Under the pieces are notes generated by a model. The model had not been told where the DNA came from, did not search any database, and saw only the letters and a list, made by a program, of their open reading frames with translations. Shown piece after piece: positions 15,667 through 24,256 of a stretch of 64,000 nt of DNA. A program made the translations under genes and the position numbers. How positions within the stretch are numbered: the stretch's first letter is position 1; the number at the start of each line of letters is the position of its first letter. Source of the DNA: Hyphomicrobiales bacterium. Lineage in GTDB: Bacteria > Pseudomonadota > Alphaproteobacteria > Rhodospirillales > JACKKN01. Location: the NCBI GenBank assembly GCA_024236415.1, contig JACKKN010000002.1:62001-126000 (forward strand), written 5' to 3'.

Positions 15667-15879
15667 TCAGGTTTCCGGCGCGCCGTTGTCGGGCTTCTTG
15701 CGGCGCAGGCAGGAATTCCAGAAGTCGTAGAAGGTCAGCCCCAGCACGGGGATGACGATGCACCAGAACGGCAGTCCGCCCCAGAATCCGGCGAACCCGG
15801 TGGAGATGCTGTGCGCCAGGCCGATGACGAAGGTCGCCACCAGCAACGAGCCGATCAGTCCGCCGACGATTTCAGCCAT
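15667..15879 (-). CDS. Small membrane protein in the TRAP-amidase operon
   Basis: A 70-residue protein with two predicted membrane helices, about residues 5-26 (VGGLIGSLLVATFVIGLAH) and 32-53 (WGGLPFWCIVIPVLGLTFYDFW), and a charged tail LRRKKPDN. A GGAGGG ribosome binding site precedes its ATG. It lies 27 bases after dctM and 8 before the amidase, all on the same strand, so it belongs to the operon. I do not recognise a family. It could assist the transporter or be an accessory subunit; function is unknown. Confidence 0.65.
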   Translation of the reverse strand: MAEIVGGLIGSLLVATFVIGLAHSISTGFAGFWGGLPFWCIVIPVLGLTFYDFWNSCLRRKKPDNGAPET

Positions 15880-15906
15880 GTGCCCTCCTTTCCGTCCGCA
15901 GGTCGA

Positions 15907-17274
15907 TCAAGGCACGTAGGGCCCGAACAGGTAGTCGGGCAGCCACAGGGCCAGGCCCGGGAACTGGTACATCAGGACCATGCACATGATGACGATGGCC
16001 AGATAGGGCATCAGGCCCTTGAAGATCTGGATCAGCTCGATGGCCTTGCCCAGGACGCCCTTCAGGTAATAGGCCGACATGGCCATGGGCGGGGTCAGGA
16101 ACGAGGTCTGCAGGTTGAGCGCCACCAGCATGGCGAAGAAGTACGGGTTGACGTGGAAGTTGTCCAGCATGGGCAGGAAGATGGGGACGAAGATGATCAG
16201 GATCTCCGACCATTCCAGGGGCCAGCCCAGCAGGAAGATGATCAGCTGCACCAGGACCAGGAACTGCCACGGCGCCAGCTCGAAGGACAGGATGAACTGC
16301 TCGATGATCTCGTGCCCGCCCAGGTAGGAGAACACCGAGGCGAAGGTCCACGAGCCGACGAACAGCCAGCACACCATGGCCGTGGCCTTGGCCGTCAGGT
16401 AGACCGACTCCTTGACCATGCCCCAGGTCAGGGACCGGTACAGGAAGGCCAGCACCAGCGAGCCCAGGGCACCCATGGCCGCCGCCTCGGCCGGCGTCGC
16501 CAGGCCGCCCAGGATGGCCCCCAGCACCAGCATGATCAGCACCGTCAGGGGCACGAAGGAGGTCAGCAGTTGGAAGTAGATGGTCAACCGCGGCGGGATG
16601 TCCTCGTCGCGCGGTTTGGGCGCCAACGAGGGGTTCAGCAGCACCCGGATGATCACGTAGACGATGTAGGAGCCGGCCAGCAAGAAGCCCGGGAACACGG
16701 CGGCGGCGTACAGCCGCAGGGGCGACAGCTCGGCGATGGCGGCGTAGACGATCAGCATGATCGACGGCGGGATCAGGATGCCCAGGGTGCCGCCGGCGCA
16801 GATCACGCCCGAGGCGAACTCCTTGTCGTAGTTGGCCTTGGCCATGGCCGGAAAGGCCAGCAGGCCCATCAGGGTGACCACCGCGCCGACGATGCCGCTG
16901 GCCGTGGAGAACACGGCGCAGGTGATCAGGGCGGCGATGGCCATCGAGCCGGGCAGGTTGCGGGCCGCCATCTGCAGGGCATAGAACAGGCGGTTGACGA
17001 TGTTCGCCCGTTCCACCACGTAGCCCATGAACAGGAACAGGGGGATGGCGACCAGGGTGTCGTTCTCCATCACCGAATATGTGTTCTGGTTCAGCAGGTA
17101 GAAGATCTTGTTGGTGAAGGCATCGGAGATGGTCTGGATGCTGCCGGCCTCGAAATAGGCGTAGTAGCCGAACCCCACACCCATGGCGAGCAGGGTGAAG
17201 GCGACGGGGAAACCCAGCATCACCAGGAAGATGAAGAGGGTCAGCATCAGGAGGGCGACTTCTGGGTTCGTCAT
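15907..17274 (-). CDS. dctM: TRAP transporter large permease (DctM type)
   Basis: A 455-residue polytopic inner-membrane protein with about 12 hydrophobic segments. The family signatures are visible: FTLLAMGVGFGYYAYFEAG near the N-terminus, IPLFLFMGYVVERANI, TASGIVGAVVTLMGLLAFPAM, GTLGILIPPSIMLIVYAAI and LATPAEAAAMGALGSLV. It is the sodium- or proton-coupled translocation subunit that works with DctQ and the periplasmic binding protein to import an organic acid or related compound. The gene lies 42 bases after dctQ. The amidase downstream hints at an amide-containing substrate. Confidence 0.93.
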   Translation of the reverse strand: MTNPEVALLMLTLFIFLVMLGFPVAFTLLAMGVGFGYYAYFEAGSIQTISDAFTNKIFYLLNQNTYSVMENDTLVAIPLFLFMGYVVERANIVNRLFYALQMAARNLPGSMAIAALITCAVFSTASGIVGAVVTLMGLLAFPAMAKANYDKEFASGVICAGGTLGILIPPSIMLIVYAAIAELSPLRLYAAAVFPGFLLAGSYIVYVIIRVLLNPSLAPKPRDEDIPPRLTIYFQLLTSFVPLTVLIMLVLGAILGGLATPAEAAAMGALGSLVLAFLYRSLTWGMVKESVYLTAKATAMVCWLFVGSWTFASVFSYLGGHEIIEQFILSFELAPWQFLVLVQLIIFLLGWPLEWSEILIIFVPIFLPMLDNFHVNPYFFAMLVALNLQTSFLTPPMAMSAYYLKGVLGKAIELIQIFKGLMPYLAIVIMCMVLMYQFPGLALWLPDYLFGPYVP

Positions 17275-17316
17275 CCGTTTGGGGCTCCGTCGTGGGGCGC
17301 GCGCCGCCGGGCGGGG

Positions 17317-17883
17317 TCAGGGCCGCTCGGCATGTTGGATCAGCATGTCTTCGGTTTCCTTGGCGTCCTCCATGCGTTTCGGCCATTGGCCGGTCCGCAT
17401 GGCGATGAAACAGCGCATGCACTCGGAAATTCCCTGGATGATCAACAGGCCCCCGGCCAGGGGGATCAGGGTCTTGAAGAAGTAGATCTGGATGCGCGCC
17501 GGGCTGTTCCAGCTGACCTCGTGGTAGCGCCAGGAATCGGCGGCGATCTCCCAGCCGTACCAGAACAGGGCCAGCATGCCGGGGAAGAAGAACAGGACAT
17601 AGAGCACGAAATCCACCCGCGCCTGCCAGCGCACGGGGACCAGGCGGTAGATGACGTCGGCGCGCACGTGGGCGTCCTGGGCCAGGGCATAGGGCCCGGC
17701 CATCAGGAACAGGGCGCCGTACATCTGCACCATCATGTCGAAGGCCCAGACCGTGGGCGAGTTCAGCACGTAGCGGACGAAGACCTCGTAGGCCACCGAC
17801 AGGGTCAGGATCAGGATGCACCAGCCGAAGGCGCGGCCGATCCAGATGTTCAGGCTTTCAACGGCGTGGATGATCTTGTTCAT
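17317..17883 (-). CDS. dctQ: TRAP transporter small permease (DctQ type)
   Basis: A 188-residue membrane protein with four hydrophobic segments typical of DctQ: WIGRAFGWCILILTLSVAYEVFVRYVL, WAFDMMVQMYGALFLMAGPYAL, VDFVLYVLFFFPGMLALFWYGW and FKTLIPLAGGLLIIQGISECM. The RYVLNSPTVWAFD and DAHVRADVIY stretches are family hallmarks. The ATG at 17883 was chosen over one at 17931 because the latter adds an arginine-rich, non-homologous extension. It pairs with the DctM product and follows dctP by 130 bases. Confidence 0.9.
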   Translation of the reverse strand: MNKIIHAVESLNIWIGRAFGWCILILTLSVAYEVFVRYVLNSPTVWAFDMMVQMYGALFLMAGPYALAQDAHVRADVIYRLVPVRWQARVDFVLYVLFFFPGMLALFWYGWEIAADSWRYHEVSWNSPARIQIYFFKTLIPLAGGLLIIQGISECMRCFIAMRTGQWPKRMEDAKETEDMLIQHAERP

Positions 17884-18013
17884 TTGCGTTCCCCCTCCCG
17901 CCGCCCGCACCCGGCGACGTCGGAGCCCCACACGTCAGAGGGACAGCCTGTGCGGCTGTCCCTCGATGCCGATGGTGTCGACCGTGCCGGCCGACCGACC
18001 CGGCGGCGCCGGA

Positions 18014-19162
18014 TCAACCGAAGTAGTGCTTGTAGGCCAGGCCGTAGTCGGGCTGGTTCAGCAGCAGGTAGTTCATGACCTTCTTGGCATAGGTCTTCTG
18101 CGAGGCCACCACCTTGGCGAAGAACGGATCTTCCTTGGAGATGCGGTCGATGACCACGTCCCAGGCCTTGAGCTGCGCGGCCATGACCGAATCCGGCGTG
18201 CGGTATACGTTGACGCCGCTCTTTTCCTTCAGATTGATCAGGTCGTCGGCGTAGCGCAGCGTGTTGTGCCAGTAGAAGTTGGAGTTCTCGGCCTCGGAGG
18301 CGTAGCGCAGGATCGACTGCTGCTCCTTGGACAGGGAGTCGAACTTCTTCTTGTTGAAGGTGATCTCGAAGGATTCCTGGGACTGGTGGAAGCTGGCCAG
18401 GTGATAGTGCTTGGACACGTCCTGCATGCCGAAGTCGCGGTCGGACGTGGGATTGTTGAACTCGGCCGCGTCGATCAGGCCGGACTTCATGGCCGGCTGG
18501 ATTTCACCGCCCGGCAGCTGCACCACGGACATGCCCATTTCCAGCAGCACGTCGGCGGCCAGGCCCACGGTGCGGTACTTCAGGCCCTTGAGCTGGGAGA
18601 CGTCGGTGATTTGCTTCTTGAACCAGCCCAGGGGCTGGGCCGGCATCGGGCTGTTGAAGAAGCTGACCAGGTTCAGGCCCAGGCTGGCCATCAGTTCGTT
18701 GAACAGGTCCATGCCGCCGCCGTAGTGGATCCAGCCCAGCAGTTCCTGCGCCGACCAGCCGAAGCAGGGGCCGGTGCCGAACAGGGACGCCGCCTTGGAC
18801 TTGGAATACTAGTAGGCCGAGACGTAGTGGGCGGCGTCGAGCACGCCGCGGTGCACGGCATCCTGCATCTGGCTGGTCTTGACCACCGAGTCCACCGCCA
18901 GCAGGTCGATGCGCAGGTCCTTGCCGGCCATGGCATGGACACGGTCGACGTAGCTTTTGGCGTTCTCGAGGAAGATGCCGCCGCCCCAGGCCGCCTGCAT
19001 TTTCAGGACCGTCGGCGCGGCCAGGGCCAGGTTCGGCGCCGCCAGCGTCGCCGCGGCACCACCGGCGGCGATGGCGCCGCCCTTCAGGAACTTGCGACGG
19101 CCTTCGGTCACGCCGGTCTTGGCCTTGCCCGAGGCGCGCGTCTTCACGTCTTTCACTTTCAT
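18014..19162 (-). pseudogene. dctP: TRAP substrate-binding protein DctP, interrupted by an in-frame TAG
   Basis: The full frame would give a 382-residue binding protein. It starts at ATG 19162 (GGGAGGAA upstream) with a Tat-type leader, RRKFLKGG at residues 22-29, then a hydrophobic stretch ending ALAAP, and VLKMQAAWGGG. At codon 118 (18811-18809) TAC-TAG-TAT interrupts a reading frame that stays open on both sides: AHYVSAY, stop, YSKSKAASLFGTGPCFGWSA. Downstream the protein continues through GLKYRTVGLAADVLLEMG, LPGGEIQPAMKSGLIDAAEFNNPTSD in pieces typical of the family, to the end AYKHYFG. A Trp codon TGG changed to TAG would explain it. TAG ends many other genes here, so recoding is unlikely. 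It may be a nonsense mutation, a suppressed codon or a sequence error. Confidence 0.88.
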
Positions 19163-19238
19163 GGATCGGGTTCCTCCCACCTGAAAATCGTTTTGATCCG
19201 GGCCCTTGCATCCCCGAACCGCGTTCTTTTCAAGGGTC

Positions 19239-19267
19239 AGCGTATTCCCGCGCCGGTTCGCGGTCAA
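19239..19267 (-). promoter_or_regulatory. Possible sigma-70 promoter of the TRAP operon
   Basis: On the minus strand TTGACC (19267-19262) and TACGCT (19244-19239) are separated by 17 bases. The pair lies 77 bases upstream of the dctP start, in the gap after xerD. The -35 box is good and the -10 box weak. Confidence 0.4.
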
Positions 19268-19325
19268 CAGAAACGGGATAGTTTTCCTCCATACGGAAAA
19301 AGGCGCTGGAAAAGCCGCCCGCCGC

Positions 19326-20276
19326 TCAGGCCCCGCTGGCCAGGGGGTGCGCCGCCTCGACCAGGGCCTTCAGGCGCGCGTCCAGGACGTGGGTGTAAAT
19401 CTGGGTGGTGGAGATGTCGGCGTGGCCCAGCATCTGCTGCAGGCTGCGCAGGTCGGCGCCGTGGGCCAGCAGGTGGCTGGCGAAGGAGTGGCGCAGCACG
19501 TGCGGCGACACCCGCCGCGGGTCGAGCCCCGCGGCCACCGCCAGTTCCTTGAGCACCTGCGAGAACCGCACCCGGGTCAAATGCCCCTCGCGCCCCCGCG
19601 ACGGGAACAGGAAGGGCGCCGACCGGGCCGCCGCGGCACCGGTCCGCGGCAGGAAATCCTGGCGCCGCACGTAATAGTCGCGCACCGCCTGGCGGGCGGC
19701 GTCGTTCAGGGGCACCATGCGCTCCTTGCCGCCCTTGCCGCGTACGGTCAGCAGCCAGCCGTCCCGCGACAGGGCCGACAGCGGCAGGCCCACCAGTTCG
19801 GACACCCGCAGGCCGGTGGCGTACAGCAGCTCCAGCAGCGCCACGGCGCGGGTGCCCTCGGCGCCGGTGCGCCCGCGCGCCGCCGCCAGCAGGCGCTCGA
19901 CCTCCTCCTCGCCCAGGTACTTGGGCAGGGCGCGGCCGCGCCGCGGGCTGTCGATGGCCGCGGTCGGGTCGTCGCCGCGCAGGCCCTCGGCATACAGGAA
20001 GCGGTAGAACTGGCGCAGCGCCGACAGGCGCCGCGCCGCCGTGCTGGCGGCCAGGCCGGCGTCGGCCAGGCTGCGCAGGTAGGCCCGCAGGTGGTCGGCC
20101 TCGGCCTCCAGCGGGCCGCACCGGCGGCGGGCCAGGAAGGCGGCGAAGTCGGTCAGGTCGCGGCGGTAGGAGTCCAGGGTGTTGGCGGCGCCGCCGCGCT
20201 CGACGGCCACCATTTCGAGGAAGGTCTCGATGTGCCGGCCCTGGCCGGCGGGCCCGCCCGCGCCGGGCGCGCTCAA
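19326..20276 (-). CDS. xerD: Tyrosine recombinase XerD
   Basis: A 316-residue tyrosine recombinase. The N-terminal SAM-like domain (about 13-105) includes HIETFLEMVAVERGGAANTL and the C-terminal catalytic domain holds Arg157 (ATGLRVSEL), Lys181 (RGKGGKERMVPL), His259 and Arg262 (SPHVLRHSFASH), His285 (MLGHADIST) and the nucleophile Tyr294 (TQIYTHV). With XerC it resolves chromosome dimers at dif. No ATG fits; a TTG at 20276 overlaps the upstream gene's TGA and gives the normal XerD length, so it is taken as the start. Placement next to aroK is typical for the group, supporting XerD rather than an integrase. Confidence 0.92.
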   Translation of the reverse strand: MSAPGAGGPAGQGRHIETFLEMVAVERGGAANTLDSYRRDLTDFAAFLARRRCGPLEAEADHLRAYLRSLADAGLAASTAARRLSALRQFYRFLYAEGLRGDDPTAAIDSPRRGRALPKYLGEEEVERLLAAARGRTGAEGTRAVALLELLYATGLRVSELVGLPLSALSRDGWLLTVRGKGGKERMVPLNDAARQAVRDYYVRRQDFLPRTGAAAARSAPFLFPSRGREGHLTRVRFSQVLKELAVAAGLDPRRVSPHVLRHSFASHLLAHGADLRSLQQMLGHADISTTQIYTHVLDARLKALVEAAHPLASGA

Positions 20277-22138
20277 GGGGCCGTCGCCATGGCCGCTTCC
20301 AGGGCCAGGCGGCGGGCCTCGTCGGCCAGGCCGACCCGGACCAGGGCGGACAGCACCGGATGCAGCAGGGCCGGATGGGCCCGTTGCGGCCCCTCGGGGC
20401 CCAGGGCCACTAGGGCCAGCATCACCGTCTCGCCGACCCGCCCGCGCGGCGCCTCCGCCGCCCCCGAAGTGGCCGAGGCGACCCGGGTGACATGGCCGCC
20501 CGGGGCGTCGGCGGCGCGGGCCAGCAGGCGCAGCACCGCGGTGTCGGGCAGGGTCGCCGCGGTGCGCGCCGACAGGTCGGCCACCTGGGCCCACAGGTCG
20601 GTCGGCACCGGCTCGCCCAAGGCGTCCAGCAGGGTCAGCAGCAGCCCGGCGCGGCGCGCCGTGGCCGGGTCCTCGCGGGCGTCGACCCACCAGGCGGCCA
20701 GGCCGCCGCGGCCCCAGTCGCCGCCGTCGCCCAGGCCGGCGATCAGCACCAGCGGCAGCAGGGTCGTGCGGGCCCGGGCCATGTCCTCGTCGCCGCGGGC
20801 CGCGGCGCGCACCAGGGTCAGCCACGGCCGCGCCTGTTCGGCCCGGCCCAGGACCATCAGCGCCCGCGCCGCCTCGGGCGCGAACCAGGCCATCTCGGGC
20901 GCCGGGCCCAGGGTCTCCAGCACGTCGACGAAGGCCCGCGCCACGGTACCGAAGCGGCCGTCGGCCTGGGCCAGTTCCAGGGCCTTGGCCAGGGCCTCGG
21001 CCCGCGCCGTGGGGATCGCCTGGTCGCGCGCCGCCCGGTACAGCAGGGCCCGCGCCTCGGTGCCGCCAAGCTGCTCGGCGGCGGTCAGGGGGTTGGCCAG
21101 CTCCTGGTCCTGGAACGGCACCGCGGCGTACAGCTCGCGCAGGGTCTGGTGCAGGGGCGTGCCGTCCGACAGGGCCCGCTCGGCCGCCTCCAGGCGCAAT
21201 TCCGCCGGCAGGTCGCCGTTGCGCGCCACCACCTGCAGCACCGCGGCGTTGCCCGCCGCCAGCACCTGCGGCGACAGCGTGGCCTTGGCGGCGCGGGCCA
21301 TGGCCAGGTGCAGGGGGCTGGGATCCTCCAGGGTCTCCAGCTTGGCCGGCCGGCCCGTCTCCAGGGCCGCCATCAGGTCGAAGAAGGCCGGGTCGCGGGC
21401 CTCCACCTCGCGCAGCAGGCCGACCCCCAGGGCCGCCTTATCGCGCTCGCCGGCCAGCATCTGGCAGAAGGTCAGGCTCTTCTGCCAGAACAGGTCGTGG
21501 CCGCGGCTGACCTGGGCCGCCACCACGCGGCAGGCCGGCGCCAGGTCATAGGTCAGGAAGCGGGCCTCGGCCTCGGCCCGGTTCAACTGTTCGTTGTCGC
21601 CGCGCACGGGGGTGGCGGCGATCAGGTCGGCGGCGCTGCGGCCGTCGCCCAGGGCCACCAGCAGGCGCGCCCGCGCCGCCACCAGGTCGCCGGGCCGCCC
21701 CTCGCCCGCCGGGGCGCGGGCCGCGGTCAGCAGCAGCCGGCGCATCAGGTCGCGCATGGCCGCCGACGGCGCCGCCGTGGGCAGGTGCGGCAAAACCTGG
21801 TCGACGAAGGCGCGCCCGGTGCCCAGCCACAGGTCGCCGCCGAAGCCGCCGTTGCCGGGGTTCAGCAGGCCCACGGAATCGGGGTCCAGGGTGTCCAGGC
21901 GGTTGACGCGGATGCCGCCGCCCGTGTCCCCGGCCGGCGCGGCGGCGGCCGCGGGTTCGGGCGCCAGGGGGGTCAGGGCCGTGGGCGGGGCCAGGGACAT
22001 GGGCTTGGAAACGCCGCCGTCCACCGCCTGCTGGGCCCGGGCGCCGCCGGCGGCGAGCGCCAGGGCCAGGACCGGGGCCAGGGCCAGGGCCAGGATCAGG
22101 CCGGCCCGCGGCGGCAGGCTAGCGCGGGAAGCGGTCAT
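20273..22138 (-). CDS. Unrecognised exported helical protein upstream of xerD
   Basis: A 621-residue protein with an N-terminal signal sequence (LILALALAPVLALALAAGGARAQ, cleavage near residue 36), a Pro/Ala-rich linker to about residue 75, and then an almost wholly alpha-helical, Ala/Leu-rich body with repeated helix pairs such as LLVALGDGRSAADLIAA and ARALMVLGRAEQARPWL that resemble TPR or similar solenoid repeats. I do not recognise a family domain. It overlaps the 46-residue gene upstream by 20 bases and the xerD start downstream by 2-3 bases, so the three are cotranslated. Periplasmic location is inferred; the function is unknown. Confidence 0.8.
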   Translation of the reverse strand: MTASRASLPPRAGLILALALAPVLALALAAGGARAQQAVDGGVSKPMSLAPPTALTPLAPEPAAAAAPAGDTGGGIRVNRLDTLDPDSVGLLNPGNGGFGGDLWLGTGRAFVDQVLPHLPTAAPSAAMRDLMRRLLLTAARAPAGEGRPGDLVAARARLLVALGDGRSAADLIAATPVRGDNEQLNRAEAEARFLTYDLAPACRVVAAQVSRGHDLFWQKSLTFCQMLAGERDKAALGVGLLREVEARDPAFFDLMAALETGRPAKLETLEDPSPLHLAMARAAKATLSPQVLAAGNAAVLQVVARNGDLPAELRLEAAERALSDGTPLHQTLRELYAAVPFQDQELANPLTAAEQLGGTEARALLYRAARDQAIPTARAEALAKALELAQADGRFGTVARAFVDVLETLGPAPEMAWFAPEAARALMVLGRAEQARPWLTLVRAAARGDEDMARARTTLLPLVLIAGLGDGGDWGRGGLAAWWVDAREDPATARRAGLLLTLLDALGEPVPTDLWAQVADLSARTAATLPDTAVLRLLARAADAPGGHVTRVASATSGAAEAPRGRVGETVMLALVALGPEGPQRAHPALLHPVLSALVRVGLADEARRLALEAAMATAP

Positions 22139-22259
22139 CCGGTATCTCTTTCTCCACCTGCGCCGTGGGCGCCGGGATCTCCCAGGCCGACAGGAAGACG
22201 GCGCCGCCGGCCACGGCCAGGACGATCAAGATCAGCAGGAACCGGGTGAACCCTTTCAT
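22119..22259 (-). CDS. 46-residue single-span membrane protein
   Basis: Starts at ATG 22259 and encodes one hydrophobic helix (FTRFLLILIVLAVAGGAVFLSA, about 4-25) followed by a short polar tail EIPAPTAQVEKEIPDDRF. It has GAAAGGACAGGC upstream, and it overlaps the following 621-residue gene by 20 bases, which supports real translation. The promoter must lie in the region shared with the divergent aroK. No family recognised; possibly an inner-membrane partner of its exported neighbour. Confidence 0.6.
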   Translation of the reverse strand: MKGFTRFLLILIVLAVAGGAVFLSAWEIPAPTAQVEKEIPDDRFPR

Positions 22260-22377
22260 GCCTGTCCTTTCGCTCGCATTGCGCCGCCGGGGGCGGCCAG
22301 GGGCAGGCCGCGCCACGCCGCGACATTCCGTCCGATTGCGTCACGACAGCCTGAATCGAGTATGGTAAGTACCGACT

Positions 22378-23001
22378 ATGGCGAATCTTCGGCAGTCTAC
22401 TCACCCCCAGGATGGCGATCAACGGCCCTCGGGCCCGCCGGCGACCGGCCGGTCCATCGTGCTGGTGGGGCCCATGGGCGCCGGCAAGTCCAGCGTCGGC
22501 CGGCGCCTGGCCAAACGCCTGGGCCTGCCCTTCACCGACGCCGACGACGCCATCGAGGCGGCCGCCGGGCGGACCATCCCGGAAATCTTCGACACCCTGG
22601 GCGAAGAGGCCTTCCGCGACGGCGAGCGGCGGGTGATCGCGCGCCTGCTGGCCGGCCCGCGCCAGGTCCTGGCCACCGGCGGCGGCGCGTTCATGGACCC
22701 GCTGACCCGCGCCGCCATCCGCGAGCGCGGCGTGTCCGTGTGGCTGCGCGCCGACCTGGACGTGCTGGTCGAGCGCACCAGCCGCCGCACCGACCGGCCC
22801 CTGCTGCGCGGCGGCGACCCGCGCGAGATCCTGGAACGGCTGCTGGCCGTGCGCAACCCCGTCTACGCCGAGGCCGACGTGACCGTTGAATCGGGCGCCG
22901 ATGGCCTGGACGACACCGTGGACCGCCTGCTGGCGGCCCTGCCAGCCGACGCCCTTGCCGACCGCGAGAACACAAAAGACAGAGAAGACAAGGAACGATG
23001 A
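22378..23001 (+). CDS. aroK: Shikimate kinase
   Basis: A 207-residue P-loop kinase: Walker A GPMGAGKSSVG at 31-41, the shikimate-binding DADD at about 54-57, FRDGERRVI, the GGG loop LATGGGAFM, and the lid RTDRPLLRGGDP. It phosphorylates shikimate in the common aromatic amino-acid pathway. The N-terminus carries about 20 extra polar residues and the C-terminus a charged tail compared with compact AroK. It overlaps aroB as ATGA (22998-23001), so the two are translationally coupled, as is common in alphaproteobacteria. Confidence 0.95.
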   Translation: MANLRQSTHPQDGDQRPSGPPATGRSIVLVGPMGAGKSSVGRRLAKRLGLPFTDADDAIEAAAGRTIPEIFDTLGEEAFRDGERRVIARLLAGPRQVLATGGGAFMDPLTRAAIRERGVSVWLRADLDVLVERTSRRTDRPLLRGGDPREILERLLAVRNPVYAEADVTVESGADGLDDTVDRLLAALPADALADRENTKDREDKER

Positions 23002-24137
23002 ACACCCTGGCGCCCCAACCGGAAACCCTGAACGTGGCCCTGGGGGCCCGCGCCTACGACATCCACGTGGGCGAGGACCTGATCGACGGCGCCGGCGCCC
23101 TGATGGCCCCGGTGCTGGCGCGGCCGCGGGTGGTGGTGGTCAGCGACGCCAACGTGGCGCCCCTGTACCTGGACCGCCTGGGCGCGTCCCTGGACCGCAC
23201 CGGCATCGCCCACGACGCCGTCGTCCTGCCGGCCGGCGAGCAGACCAAGGACTTCGACCATCTGCGCGACCTGACCGGGCGCCTGCTGGACCTGCGGGTG
23301 GAGCGGTCCACCACCCTGGTCGCCCTGGGCGGCGGGGTGATCGGCGACCTGACCGGCTTCGCCGCCGCCATCACCCTGCGCGGCCTGGATTTCGTGCAGA
23401 TCCCCACCACCCTGCTGGCCCAGGTGGACAGCTCGGTGGGCGGCAAGACCGGCATCAACGTGCCCCAGGGCAAGAACCTGGTCGGCGCCTTCCACCAGCC
23501 GCGGCTGGTGCTGGCCGACACCACGGCGCTGGACAGCCTGCCGCCGCGCGAGCTGCGCGCCGGCTACGCCGAGGTGGTCAAGTACGGGGTCATCGGCGAC
23601 CGCCCCTTCTTCGACTGGCTGGTCGAGAACGGCGAGGCGGTGTGCGGCCAGGGCGGCAACGTGCGCCCGGCGCGGCGCCACGCGGTGCTGACGGGCTGCC
23701 GCGCCAAGGCCGGCGTGGTGGCCGAGGACGAGCGCGAATCGGGCCGCCGCGCCCTGCTGAACCTGGGCCATACCTTCGGCCACGCCCTGGAGGCGGAAAC
23801 GGGTTACGGCGACAGGCTGCTGCACGGCGAGGCGGTGGCCATCGGCATGGTCATGGCCATGGACCTGTCGGCGCGCCTGGGCCTGTGCCCGCCCGGTGAC
23901 GCCGACGCCCTGCGCCGCCACCTGGACGCCGTGGGCCTGCCCACGGGGCTGCGCGGCCTGGCCGACGGGTCCTGGACCGCCGAACGGCTGATGGCCCACA
24001 TGGCCCTGGACAAGAAGGTCGAGGGCGGCCGGGTGACCTTCATCCTGGCCCGCGGCCTGGGCCAGGCCTTCGTTTCCCGCGACGTGGCGCCGGCGACGGT
24101 GGAACAGGTCCTGGAAACCTTCCTCGACGGGGCCTGA
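22998..24137 (+). CDS. aroB: 3-dehydroquinate synthase
   Basis: A 379-residue AroB. The NAD-binding and active-site regions are clear: VVSDANVAPLYLDRL, PAGEQTKDFDHL, ALGGGVIGDLTGFAAA, IPTTLLAQVDSSVGGKTGINV, the metal-ligand region YAEVVKYGVIGD, ESGRRALLNLGHTFGHALE and LLHGEAVAIGMVMA. It converts DAHP to 3-dehydroquinate using NAD+ and a divalent metal. Length and order are standard, and it is coupled to aroK. Confidence 0.97.
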   Translation: MNTLAPQPETLNVALGARAYDIHVGEDLIDGAGALMAPVLARPRVVVVSDANVAPLYLDRLGASLDRTGIAHDAVVLPAGEQTKDFDHLRDLTGRLLDLRVERSTTLVALGGGVIGDLTGFAAAITLRGLDFVQIPTTLLAQVDSSVGGKTGINVPQGKNLVGAFHQPRLVLADTTALDSLPPRELRAGYAEVVKYGVIGDRPFFDWLVENGEAVCGQGGNVRPARRHAVLTGCRAKAGVVAEDERESGRRALLNLGHTFGHALEAETGYGDRLLHGEAVAIGMVMAMDLSARLGLCPPGDADALRRHLDAVGLPTGLRGLADGSWTAERLMAHMALDKKVEGGRVTFILARGLGQAFVSRDVAPATVEQVLETFLDGA

Positions 24138-24256
24138 ACGGGGCCAGCCTCCCCATTCACTCCGGTATTTGCCGATCGCGGCCGGCAAGGTACACTCCAC
24201 CCGAGGGGAATACCCAGGGAAGGGTAACGCGAGGGTGGCAATTTGGGAGGTATTAC

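Noticed and set aside
18014..18811. Stop-codon reassignment or pyrrolysine at the dctP TAG
   Set aside because: Many genes in the window end with TAG, prfA is normal, and no pyrrolysine system is visible; a mutation or error is simpler.
19326..20276. Integrase of a mobile element at the tyrosine recombinase
   Set aside because: Length, motif spacing and position next to aroK fit XerD, and no attachment repeats or tRNA lie nearby.
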